DNA of 18,409 nt from Fimenecus sp051881455 (GCA_051881455.1 JBJEPX010000007.1:1-18409), one strand, 5' to 3'; positions 7,398 to 13,609 are shown, numbered from the stretch's first letter. The notes: generated from the sequence alone by a model not told the origin. Made by a program: numbers and translations.

Positions 7398-7841
7398 ATG
7401 GAATATTTAATGGAAAATTTATGGCTTGCGTGGGTAGCAGTGGGCGTTTTCTTCCTTATAGTTGAGTTGCTCACAACGGCGCTGGTGTCAATCTGGTTTG
7501 TACCTGCGGCAATCATAACCTGCCTGTTTTCTCTTGTTGTCCATAGCCTCGTGTGGCAAATTGCCCTGTTCGTTGCGCTGAGCGCAGTGTTTATGGCGGT
7601 GTTCCGCACGATTTACAACAAATATATCAAAAAAGATAAGGACGAAGTAAAACAGGAGGAGCACCTGATAGGCAAAAGCGCAGTCACAGCCGACTTTACA
7701 GATTCCCACGGCGGCAGAGTTTTGGCAGGCGACGTCTATTGGCGCGCCGTAACCGAAAACGGTGAAAAAATCGAAAAAGACGAAACAGTAATAATAACGG
7801 GAGTGCAGGGCACAACCCTTATTATAAAAAGAGAAAGCTAA
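7398..7841 (+). CDS. NfeD family membrane protein
   Basis: A 147-aa short-form NfeD protein. Three hydrophobic helices (about residues 9-30, 33-50 and 53-72) are followed by a charged linker and a C-terminal OB-fold-like beta domain (about 88-145; the LIGKSAVTADF, GDVYWRAVTENG and VIITGVQGTTLIIK segments). NfeD proteins are typically encoded next to SPFH proteins and work with them in membrane quality control or microdomains; here the SPFH gene follows 21 bp downstream. There is no N-terminal serine protease domain, so this is not the long ClpP-like form. AAAGGAGG precedes the ATG. Confidence 0.92.
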   Translation: MEYLMENLWLAWVAVGVFFLIVELLTTALVSIWFVPAAIITCLFSLVVHSLVWQIALFVALSAVFMAVFRTIYNKYIKKDKDEVKQEEHLIGKSAVTADFTDSHGGRVLAGDVYWRAVTENGEKIEKDETVIITGVQGTTLIIKRES

Positions 7842-7862
7842 TTTAAAAAAGGAGAAAGATTT

Positions 7863-8756
7863 ATGGAATTCTTAATTATCCCAATCATCATCGCAGTAAT
7901 ACTTATTGCAATTATCGTAGCGAATGTACGCATAGTACCCCAGGCAAATGCCTTTGTTATTGAGCGTCTCGGCTCATACCACACCACATGGGAAACAGGC
8001 TTGCATGTAAAAATCCCGATTATCGACAGAGTGGCAAAAAAGGTAAGCTTGAAAGAGGCTGTTGTGGACTTCCCGCCCCAGCCCGTTATCACAAAGGATA
8101 ATGTTACAATGCAGATTGATACGGTTGTATTCTATCGCATTGTTGACCCCAAGCTCTATACCTACGGCGTTGAGCGCCCCATGATGGCTATTGAAAACCT
8201 CACCGCTACAACACTCCGTAACATTATCGGTGATATGGAGCTTGACTCAACTCTTACTTCAAGAGATACAATCAACTCACAGATTACAAATGTTCTTGAT
8301 GTGGCAACGGACGCATGGGGAATCAAAATCAACCGCGTCGAGCTTAAAAACATTATGCCTCCGAAAGAAATTCAGGACTCCATGGAGAAGCAGATGAAGG
8401 CGGAGCGTGAGCGCCGTGAAAAGATTTTGCAGGCAGAGGGCGAAAAGAAGTCCGCAATCCTTGTAGCCGAGGGTGAAAAGGAGTCTGCAATTCTCCGTGC
8501 CGAGGCTGTAAGAGAGTCAAAAATCCGCGAGGCAGAGGGTGAAGCTGAGGCAATCCTCAAAATCCAGCAGGCAACAGCCGCAGGTATTGAGATGATTAAC
8601 AAGGTTAACCCCAGTAAAGAGGTTATCAGCATCAAGGCTCTTGAAGCCTTCGAGAAAGCCGCCGACGGCAAAGCAACAAAGATAATCATTCCCTCGGAAA
8701 TCCAGGGACTTGCAGGCCTTGCAACCTCAATAACCGAATTGGCGAAGAAAGAGTGA
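7863..8756 (+). CDS. SPFH/stomatin-like membrane scaffold protein (QmcA type)
   Basis: A 297-aa member of the SPFH (stomatin/prohibitin/flotillin/HflKC) family. An N-terminal membrane helix covers residues 1-24. The SPFH domain follows (about 24-185), starting VRIVPQANAFVIERLGSYH and including the YRIVDPKLYTYGV segment. A Glu/Ala/Lys-rich coiled coil (about 177-240, repeated AEGEKESAIL-like units) should mediate oligomerisation, and the tail ends in a short hydrophobic stretch (IQGLAGLATSITEL). Such proteins form large rings on the membrane and often regulate proteases or lipid domains. The upstream nfeD supports this pairing. It is the last gene of the operon; no clear terminator with a T-tract follows, only the hairpin repeats. 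Confidence 0.95.
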   Translation: MEFLIIPIIIAVILIAIIVANVRIVPQANAFVIERLGSYHTTWETGLHVKIPIIDRVAKKVSLKEAVVDFPPQPVITKDNVTMQIDTVVFYRIVDPKLYTYGVERPMMAIENLTATTLRNIIGDMELDSTLTSRDTINSQITNVLDVATDAWGIKINRVELKNIMPPKEIQDSMEKQMKAERERREKILQAEGEKKSAILVAEGEKESAILRAEAVRESKIREAEGEAEAILKIQQATAAGIEMINKVNPSKEVISIKALEAFEKAADGKATKIIIPSEIQGLAGLATSITELAKKE

Positions 8757-8770
8757 TTGCCGCAAAATAA

Positions 8771-8793
8771 CCCCTCTGTCAACTTCGTGACAT
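8771..8793 (+). repeat. Repeat family A, copy 1 (partial)
   Basis: It carries CTCTGTCA-ACTTCG-TGACA, a short hairpin (TGTCA/TGACA). The same core occurs at 8811 and 10194. The downstream half of the unit is replaced by an unrelated GC-rich stretch. Confidence 0.7.
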
Positions 8794-8810
8794 CCGCTGA
8801 CGGCGGCCGT

Positions 8811-8878
8811 CCCCTCTGTCACTTCGTGACATCTCCCCGCACTGCGGGGAGTCACCCCTTTCAGGGGAGACAAGGGGT
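8811..8878 (+). repeat. Repeat family A, copy 2 (complete)
   Basis: The TGTCA/TGACA hairpin is followed by a perfect 8-bp stem CTCCCCGC/GCGGGGAG (8833-8851) and then by CCCCTTTCAGGGGAGACAAG. The copy at 10194 shares both ends, so the unit is about 50-68 bp. Lack of a T-tract argues against a simple terminator. Confidence 0.7.
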
Positions 8879-8888
8879 GCGGTGACTT

Positions 8889-8915
8889 GTAGGGGTGGGT
8901 CTCCGTGCCCACCCG
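8889..8915 (+). repeat. Family-B hairpin B1
   Basis: Flank GTAGGG, stem GGGTGGG/CCCACCC (8893-8899 with 8908-8914), then CG and an A-run. This is the first of nine copies sharing the flanks but not the stem sequence. Confidence 0.75.
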
Positions 8916-8945
8916 AAAAATTACATACACATCAATGGCGGTATC

Positions 8946-8969
8946 GTAGGGGCGATTCGCGAATCGCCG
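8946..8969 (+). repeat. Family-B hairpin B2
   Basis: Flank GTAGG followed by the perfect 18-bp palindrome GGCGATTCGCGAATCGCC (8951-8968), then G-CAAAAA. The preceding ACATACAC and ATGGCGGTATC linker is nearly identical to that before B4 (9698-9718). Confidence 0.75.
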
Positions 8970-9043
8970 CAAAAACAAAAGGAAAGACAGAGAAACGTCC
9001 CCTGCCTAACCTTAACTATCAAAACGGTGGAACAAAAAACACT

Positions 9044-9568
9044 ATGGACTACAATGAACAATATAACTTTATACGATCATTTTTACAACCGAATGAAACT
9101 GTACTGTGGCATGGTGCACCCGGCCCCGGAAAGTTGAATTCTTATGGACGGGTGCCCATATTATTTTCTGTATTTTGGCTAGGATTTTCACTAATGTGGG
9201 AAGTTGTAGCTATATGGAGCGGAATATTATTTATGATTTTGTTCGGTATCCCTTTCGTGCTGGTTGGGTTGTCAATTGCATTCGGCGGACCGATTAAAAA
9301 TGCTAAATTAAAGGGGAAAATCTTTTATGCCGTAACAGATCAACGATTGTTAATCATAGAAGGTGAGGATGTCAGTATGTTTACCGCTGATATGCTGCCG
9401 CCTATGAGAATTCGCATGAATAAAAACGGAACAGGGACGATTTTTTTTGAAAGCACTTATCGTACCCATAACGGCAGTCATTATAGTTGCGTGTGTTCTC
9501 TGCAAAATTTAACTGATGTGGAGCAGGCTCAAAATGCATTAAACACAATGATTTCAAAAACTTCCTGA
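9044..9568 (+). CDS. Small membrane protein with bacterial PH-like domain
   Basis: A 174-aa protein. The start is placed at ATG 9044 (MDYNEQYNF), which fits the family start LQP-E-vLWHG; longer in-frame extensions read repeat DNA. The ribosome site is weak (GGTGG, about 13 bp away). Two adjacent hydrophobic helices (about residues 37-57 and 58-81) are followed by the FYAVTDQRLLIIEG segment (94-107), the usual opening of bacterial PH-type domains. I recall similar clostridial proteins of unknown function. The gene is an island between repeat clusters. Its 17 leucine codons include no CTT or CTC (seven are TTA), unlike glgP and other neighbours rich in CTT, which hints at separate origin. No promoter or terminator is evident. 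Confidence 0.7.
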   Translation: MDYNEQYNFIRSFLQPNETVLWHGAPGPGKLNSYGRVPILFSVFWLGFSLMWEVVAIWSGILFMILFGIPFVLVGLSIAFGGPIKNAKLKGKIFYAVTDQRLLIIEGEDVSMFTADMLPPMRIRMNKNGTGTIFFESTYRTHNGSHYSCVCSLQNLTDVEQAQNALNTMISKTS

Positions 9569-9583
9569 AATTATAGTTAACTC

Positions 9584-9689
9584 GCAGGGGACGATGAGTC
9601 TCACTGCGGTTCGGTCACGGCTCGGCTCTGACAATCCATCGGATTGCCATTCGCTACCTCGCCGCCGCTTCGCTACCTTCATCGCCCCG
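9584..9689 (+). repeat. Family-B hairpin B3, split by 79 bp
   Basis: The left half (GGGGACGATG, 9587-9596) and right half (CCTTCATCGCCCCG, 9676-9689) match the two halves of intact copy B6 (9821-9847) almost exactly. Unrelated DNA of 79 bp separates them at the loop. Confidence 0.6.
9597..9675. repeat. 79-bp insert inside hairpin B3
   Basis: The insert contains CAATCC-ATC-GGATTG and CG-rich short repeats (CGGTTCGG, CGGCTCGG). No clear target duplication is seen. A second reading is that GATGAGTCTCA is the original loop and the segment is a fusion of two B copies. Confidence 0.4.
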
Positions 9690-9718
9690 AAAAAGGCACA
9701 TACACCTATGGCGGTATC

Positions 9719-9745
9719 GTAGGGGCTGGCGACCTCGACAGCCCG
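9719..9745 (+). repeat. Family-B hairpin B4
   Basis: GTAGGGG flank, stem GGGCTG (9723-9728) with CAGCCC (9739-9744), then CCCG-CAAAA. The loop contains CGACCTCG, which reappears in B5. Confidence 0.7.
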
Positions 9746-9768
9746 CAAAAAGCCGCGTTAAATTTCAA

Positions 9769-9795
9769 CGGTGCGCCGAGGTCGTCGCACCCTAC
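9769..9795 (-). repeat. Family-B hairpin B5 (inverted)
   Basis: Stem GGTGCG (9770-9775) with CGCACC (9786-9791), followed by CTAC, the reverse of the GTAG flank. This copy points in the opposite direction to its neighbours. Confidence 0.7.
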
Positions 9796-9820
9796 AAACG
9801 CCAAAAATCAAAGTTCACTT

Positions 9821-9847
9821 GTAGGGGACGATGCCTTCATCGTCCCG
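9821..9847 (+). repeat. Family-B hairpin B6
   Basis: GTAGGGG flank with a perfect 9-bp stem GGGACGATG/CATCGTCCC (9825-9833 with 9838-9846) and a CCTT loop, then an A-run. Confidence 0.75.
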
Positions 9848-9875
9848 AAAAATCACGTAAAATTTTATGTAACCC

Positions 9876-9900
9876 ATAGGGGCGATTCACGAATCGCCCG
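9876..9900 (+). repeat. Family-B hairpin B7
   Basis: ATAGGGG flank and a perfect 9-bp stem GGGCGATTC/GAATCGCCC (9880-9888 with 9891-9899). The core is nearly that of B2. Confidence 0.75.
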
Positions 9901-9931
9901 CAAAATTGCGGAAATAACCAAACTCAACCGT

Positions 9932-9956
9932 GTAGGGCGGGGGCTTGCTCCCGCCG
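9932..9956 (+). repeat. Family-B hairpin B8
   Basis: GTAGGG flank and stem GGCGGG (9936-9941) with CCCGCC (9950-9955), with additional inner pairs including one G-T. Confidence 0.7.
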
Positions 9957-9977
9957 TAAAATTACAATAAAAATCAA

Positions 9978-10004
9978 CGGGCGGGCATGGAAACCCGCCC
10001 CTAC
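9978..10004 (-). repeat. Family-B hairpin B9 (inverted)
   Basis: Stem GGGCGGG (9979-9985) with CCCGCCC (9994-10000), followed by CTAC, so this copy is inverted like B5. A further CCCTAC at 10031-10036 may be a decayed flank. Confidence 0.7.
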
Positions 10005-10052
10005 AAACCCGTTGCAAAAATTACGGTAATCCCTACGGCGAAAACCGATTAT

Positions 10053-10183
10053 TGCCCCCTCTGATGAGGGGGCAGGCATTTTGTGGAAAATGACTGGGGG
10101 AGAGAAAAATTTGATTTTCCCGGATGTTTTCTCTCCCTCCGTCAAAACCTGCGGTTTTGCCACCTCCCTCGTCAGAGGGAGGA
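10053..10183. repeat. Nested near-palindromic MITE-like element
   Basis: Two arms of about 55 bp are imperfect reverse complements of each other around an 18-bp centre (10109-10126). The arms meet in an 11-bp perfect stem (GGGAGAGAAAA at 10098-10108 with TTTTCTCTCCC at 10127-10137). Each arm also contains its own hairpins: GCCCCCTC/GAGGGGGC (10054-10073) on the left, and CAAAACC/GGTTTTG (10143-10159) and CCTCCCTC/GAGGGAGG (10163-10182) on the right. No target duplication or coding sequence is visible. Confidence 0.65.
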
Positions 10184-10193
10184 AAAGTTACAA

Positions 10194-10241
10194 CCACTCT
10201 GTCAACTTCGTGACAGCTTCCCTTTCAGGGGAGACAAGGTG
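10194..10241 (+). repeat. Repeat family A, copy 3
   Basis: CTCTGTCAACTTCGTGACA followed by CCCTTTCAGGGGAGACAAGG, matching both ends of the copy at 8811 but lacking its middle stem. It follows the nested palindrome by about 10 bp. Confidence 0.7.
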
Positions 10242-10260
10242 TAAAATTTTATCAACACAA

Positions 10261-10296
10261 AACAAAACGCAGAACAGATTTTCCTGTTCTGCGTTT
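10261..10296 (-). terminator. Rho-independent terminator of the ahcY-galU operon
   Basis: A 13-bp perfect stem, AAACGCAGAACAG (10265-10277) with CTGTTCTGCGTTT (10284-10296), is followed on the - strand by TTTTGTTTTG. It lies 14 bp past the galU stop. Confidence 0.9.
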
Positions 10297-10310
10297 AAAA
10301 TTATTTAAAC

Positions 10311-11186
10311 TTATAATGTCTTTGCCAATTCTTTAATATATGCTTTGAAATCTTCGCCGATTTCGGGATGATTAAGAGCCACCTCGCAGTTTGCTTTCAT
10401 AATTCCCATTTTATTGCCCATATCGTAACGGGTGCCGTAATAATCAAGGGCTATAACACCGTCGGTTTGTGCAAGCGTTTTCATAGCGTCAGTCAGCTGA
10501 AGCTCATTACCTGCGCCTTTCGGCGTGTTTTCAAGAATCTCAAAGATCTTAGGCGGCATTACAACACGGCCGAGAATAGAATAGTTTGATAAAATCTCTT
10601 CCGGCTTCGGCTTTTCAATCATATCCGTGCAGTTAAAAACTTTGTCTTCAATAGGTTCAACTGCAAGTGAACAGTATTTTGTAACATCTTTTGCGGGAAC
10701 CTCCTTAACGCCCACAACGCCCTTGCCGTATTTTTCGTAAGCGTCAATAAGCTGTTTTGTAACAGGCTCACCGTCGGAAATAAACACATCGTCGCCGTAA
10801 AGAATTGCGAAAGGCTCATCGCCCACAAAATTCTTTGCACAAAGAACGGCGTGACCTAAGCCCCCCGTTTCTTTTTGACGAAGGAAATAAGTGTTGCAAA
10901 GACGGGAACATTCAACAACGGAATCGTAAAGGTCCTTTTTATCGGGATTTTTGCTTAATTTGTCTTCAAGCTCATAAGCGTGGTCAAAGTGGTCCTCAAT
11001 AACTCCTTTACCGCGATTTGTAATAATAAGCACATCGGTGATACCCGATTTTGCGGCTTCTTCAACAAGATATTGAATTGCGGGCTTGTCAACGATGTTG
11101 AGCATTTCCTTCGGTACAGCCTTGGAAGCCGGCAAAACTCTTGTGCCGAGCCCCGCAGCGGGGATAATTGCTTTTGTAATTTTCAT
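10311..11186 (-). CDS. galU: UTP--glucose-1-phosphate uridylyltransferase
   Basis: A 291-aa cytosolic enzyme that makes UDP-glucose from UTP and glucose-1-phosphate, feeding cell-wall glycan, glycolipid and galactose metabolism. The nucleotidyltransferase signature GLGTRVLPASKAVPKEML spans residues 12-29, DKPAIQYLVEEA follows at about 33-44, and the GYD-type YGDD motif and MIEKPKPEE segment are present downstream. Length is typical of bacterial GalU/GtaB (about 290-300 aa). CGGAGAG precedes the ATG. It is the last gene of an operon after the RING/DUF2628 membrane protein (27 bp gap) and ends at a strong terminator. Its substrate is the product of GlgP. Confidence 0.96.
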   Translation of the reverse strand: MKITKAIIPAAGLGTRVLPASKAVPKEMLNIVDKPAIQYLVEEAAKSGITDVLIITNRGKGVIEDHFDHAYELEDKLSKNPDKKDLYDSVVECSRLCNTYFLRQKETGGLGHAVLCAKNFVGDEPFAILYGDDVFISDGEPVTKQLIDAYEKYGKGVVGVKEVPAKDVTKYCSLAVEPIEDKVFNCTDMIEKPKPEEILSNYSILGRVVMPPKIFEILENTPKGAGNELQLTDAMKTLAQTDGVIALDYYGTRYDMGNKMGIMKANCEVALNHPEIGEDFKAYIKELAKTL

Positions 11187-11213
11187 AGTAAGCTCTCCGT
11201 ACTGAATTTTTAA

Positions 11214-12185
11214 TTAAAGCAGCAAGCTGAGGGCGGTTGTGAATAGCTCTACTCCCAGCAAAACTGCAATTGTTATTGCAACAGCAAGTCCGCCGCTCCT
11301 GAAAAACAAGAGCTTGCGTTGATTTTCGTCTGCCGTTTCCTCTTTGATTTTGCGGATTTTCTTAACTGTAAACTTGTAATATTGCTTGTCTGCAATCAAG
11401 GCAGCGGCAACATGAACACCGATTATGAGAAGCCCCTGAACTGCATATATGGCAGAGCCGGTGGGGTTGCCTGTAATAATATCCGCGGCGTCTGTTCTCA
11501 TGCTGTTCATATAAGCCTCGGCATCTTCATAGCTTGCTGCGTTCTGGCGGCTGTATTTATTTAAATAAGCGCCCCAATCCCTTGAAAAATCAACAGCAGA
11601 CTGCGGCAGAGAAAGACAGATGGAAATCAAAAGCAGAACCACCGTGAAAATTGCACCCAGTTTATGAAGCTTGCGGTAGAAGAACCAATAAGGTGCAAAG
11701 AAAAATGCCGCCCAGTTCCATGTTTTCTTTCCCGATTTATTATAAAAGAATTTCTGAACATATTTAAAACTGCTGACCTGAACAAATTCAGCGGCTTCCT
11801 CAGTTAAAACACCGTCGGCAATCTCTTTTGGGAAAAGTGCAAACGGGTCGGGCTGATTCCCGAAAAATACGGTAGATGACGCCTGCTGTGAATTGTAAGG
11901 CGCGCCCTCTGCAAATGGCGGGGGAGCCTGACGGCTGTTCGTTTCGTTTGCGAAGGGCGGAACAGGATTTCCGCCTTCCCCTGCGGTGCTGTTCACAGCT
12001 TCGGGCGACCAACGGTAACCGTCACGGTGACGGTCACTGTTTGCACATTCGCCGTTTTTCTTATAGCAGTCACGGTGGTGAGGCGTTCCGCAAACGGGAC
12101 ACACCACAATATCATCGTCACCTGCAAAAGGCTTATCGCAAACGGGACATTTTTGATTTACATATCTGAAATAATTGTTCTCCAT
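11214..12185 (-). CDS. Prokaryotic RING-finger / DUF2628 membrane protein
   Basis: A 323-aa membrane protein of unknown function. The start is placed at ATG 12185 (MENNYF), one base past the ahcY stop, suggesting translational coupling; an ATG 9 bp earlier overlapping ahcY is possible. Residues 13-47 form a zinc-binding Prok-RING-type module (Cys13, Cys16, Cys29, Cys32, His36/37, Cys40, Cys47). A Pro/Ala/Asn-rich linker follows (about 65-140). The region around 150-205 matches DUF2628 (KYVQKFFYN, NWAAFFFAPYWFFYRK), with hydrophobic helices at about 190-210, 260-285 and 302-322. The order RING-linker-DUF2628 recurs in Clostridia as far as I recall. Its place between ahcY and galU gives no clear functional hint. 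Confidence 0.8.
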   Translation of the reverse strand: MENNYFRYVNQKCPVCDKPFAGDDDIVVCPVCGTPHHRDCYKKNGECANSDRHRDGYRWSPEAVNSTAGEGGNPVPPFANETNSRQAPPPFAEGAPYNSQQASSTVFFGNQPDPFALFPKEIADGVLTEEAAEFVQVSSFKYVQKFFYNKSGKKTWNWAAFFFAPYWFFYRKLHKLGAIFTVVLLLISICLSLPQSAVDFSRDWGAYLNKYSRQNAASYEDAEAYMNSMRTDAADIITGNPTGSAIYAVQGLLIIGVHVAAALIADKQYYKFTVKKIRKIKEETADENQRKLLFFRSGGLAVAITIAVLLGVELFTTALSLLL

Positions 12186-12186
12186 A

Positions 12187-13431
12187 CTACACATTCCAAC
12201 TGTTGATGTACTTTTCCTGCTCCGGAGTAAGAGTGTCAATCTGCGTTCCCCAGCTCTGAAGCTTTCTCAACGCTACCTTTCTGTCAATTTCTTCGGGAAC
12301 ATCGTTCACCGAAATTTTGAGAGAACTGCGGTTTTTGACAATGTATTCCGCACAGAGAGCCTGAATAGAAAAGCTCATATCCATAATCTCTGCCGGATGA
12401 CCGTCGCCCGCCGCAAGATTCACAAGCCTGCCCTCGGCAATAACGCTTATTGTTCTGCCGTCGGGAAGAACATACCCCGTTATATTTTTCCTCTGCGGTA
12501 TTGTTTTAACCGCAAGCTTTTCAAGCTCTGTCAGGTTAATTTCTACATTAAAATGACCTGCGTTGCAAAGAATTGCTCCGTCCTTCATATTGTTGAAGGC
12601 TTTTTCGGTAATAACATCTTTACAACCCGTAACGGTAACGAAGAAATCACCTGTTTTTGCCGCCTCCTCCATTTTTGCAACGGAGAAGCCGTCCATTCTC
12701 GCCTCCATCGCCTTTATGGGGTCGATTTCAGTAATAACAACCTGTGCGCCCAAAGCCTTTGCGCGCATTGCAACGCCCTTGCCGCACCAGCCGTAGCCCG
12801 CAACAACTACCGTTTTACCCGCGACTATAAGATTGGTTGTTCTGTTAATACCGTCCCACACAGACTGCCCCGTGCCGTATCTGTTATCAAAAAGATATTT
12901 GCATTTTGCGTTGTTAACGGCAATCATGGGGAATTTAAGCTCGCCGTCCTTCGCCATAGACATAAGGCGGATAATTCCCGTTGTGGTTTCCTCACAGCCA
13001 CCCAGAACATTAGGCAAAAACTGCGGATATTCGTTGTGTATAAGGTTAACAAGGTCGCCGCCGTCATCAATAATGATATGGGGCTCTGCCTCAATAACAC
13101 ATCTTAAATGATTTTTATATTCTTCTGCTGTTGCGTTGTACCAGGCAAAAACATTAAGCCCGTTGTGGGAGAGAGCCGCGGCAACATCGTCCTGAGTTGA
13201 AAGGGGATTTGAGCCTGTAACATACATCTCTGCTCCGCCTGCGGCAAGCACCGTGCAGAGATATGCGGTTTTTGCTTCAAGATGGATTGAAAGTGCAACA
13301 CGAAGCCCCTTAAAAGGCTTAGAAAGGCTGAAATCCATTTCAATGCTTGAAAGAACAGGCATATGCGCCTTTACCCAATCGATTTTTTGCTGACCCGAGG
13401 GGAAAAGTGAAATATCACGAACAAGACTCAT
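12187..13431 (-). CDS. ahcY: Adenosylhomocysteinase (short, archaeal/Thermotoga-like type)
   Basis: A 414-aa cytosolic NAD-dependent enzyme that splits S-adenosylhomocysteine into adenosine and homocysteine, recycling the product of SAM methylations. Substrate-site motifs are present: HLEAKTA (50-56), DDGGD (122-126), EETTTG (147-152) and the KYLFDNRYGTGQS segment with catalytic Lys178 and Asp182. The NAD-binding loop is GYGWCGKG (212-219). The protein ends NSWNV and lacks the Lys-Tyr C-terminal tail (PDHYRY type) and the roughly 40-residue insertion of the long bacterial/eukaryotic form. Known relatives of this short type can prefer S-inosylhomocysteine; whether this one does is open. A CGGAG ribosome site precedes the ATG. 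First gene of the operon. Confidence 0.95.
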   Translation of the reverse strand: MSLVRDISLFPSGQQKIDWVKAHMPVLSSIEMDFSLSKPFKGLRVALSIHLEAKTAYLCTVLAAGGAEMYVTGSNPLSTQDDVAAALSHNGLNVFAWYNATAEEYKNHLRCVIEAEPHIIIDDGGDLVNLIHNEYPQFLPNVLGGCEETTTGIIRLMSMAKDGELKFPMIAVNNAKCKYLFDNRYGTGQSVWDGINRTTNLIVAGKTVVVAGYGWCGKGVAMRAKALGAQVVITEIDPIKAMEARMDGFSVAKMEEAAKTGDFFVTVTGCKDVITEKAFNNMKDGAILCNAGHFNVEINLTELEKLAVKTIPQRKNITGYVLPDGRTISVIAEGRLVNLAAGDGHPAEIMDMSFSIQALCAEYIVKNRSSLKISVNDVPEEIDRKVALRKLQSWGTQIDTLTPEQEKYINSWNV

Positions 13432-13464
13432 TTTATCGCTCCGTACAGTATGTTATTGGAATAT

Positions 13465-13493
13465 ATGTTACCACAGATTATTATAAAAATCAA
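13465..13493 (-). promoter_or_regulatory. Promoter of the ahcY operon
   Basis: On the - strand, TTGATT (13493-13488) and TAACAT (13470-13465) are 17 bp apart, 33 bp before the ahcY ATG. I see no riboswitch-like structure in the short leader. Confidence 0.55.
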
Positions 13494-13540
13494 CAACAAC
13501 GGCTAATAATTTGGCGTCTGCGGCGATTTGCAAAGTTTTT

Positions 13541-13554
13541 CATATTGCAATATG
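13541..13554. promoter_or_regulatory. Palindrome overlapping a -35 box
   Basis: CATATTGCAATATG is a perfect 14-bp inverted repeat that contains the -35 (TTGCAA) of the promoter for the 616-aa membrane protein. It is a plausible operator; a protein bound here would compete with RNA polymerase. Confidence 0.45.
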
Positions 13555-13573
13555 AGAGCAAAAAATGTATAAT
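13545..13573 (+). promoter_or_regulatory. Sigma-A promoter of the Lys/Pro-repeat membrane protein
   Basis: TTGCAA (13545-13550) and TATAAT (13568-13573) are separated by 17 bp, 36 bp before the TTG start. Confidence 0.75.
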
Positions 13574-13609
13574 GTATTAAATGCTCAGTGAAACTCGGGA
13601 GGTATAGTT

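Larger units (their letters stand above)
8757..9043. other. Gene-free repeat region 1
   Basis: The stretch between the SPFH gene and the PH-like gene is built from hairpin repeats: two family-A units (8771-8793 and 8811-8878) and two family-B hairpins (8889-8915 and 8946-8969). The final 70 bp are unique and lead into the PH-like gene. Frames open here are products of repeat sequence and have no ribosome site. Confidence 0.7.
9569..10263. other. Gene-free repeat region 2
   Basis: About 700 bp between the PH-like gene and the galU terminator. In order: a split family-B copy with its insert, six more family-B hairpins at regular spacing (9719-10004), a nested near-palindrome (10053-10183) and a family-A copy (10194-10241). 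Open frames across it lack ribosome sites and are made of repeat sequence. Confidence 0.75.

Noticed and set aside
8833..8851. Terminator after the SPFH operon
   Set aside because: The stem is strong but has no following T-tract and belongs to a repeated unit found elsewhere.
8882..9043. 54-codon N-terminal extension of the PH-like protein
   Set aside because: The extension is encoded by hairpin repeats B1 and B2, and the family start fits ATG 9044.
9644..9970. 108-aa open frame on + strand
   Set aside because: It runs through the family-B hairpins, has no ribosome site and no recognisable domain; it reads repeat DNA.
9719..10004. Hairpin array as a CRISPR
   Set aside because: Repeats share only short flanks, orientations alternate, the intervening linkers are AT-rich and partly shared, and no cas gene is present.
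12187..13609. SAH riboswitch upstream of ahcY
   Set aside because: The leader from the predicted promoter to the ATG is too short (about 25-30 nt) and shows no conserved structure.
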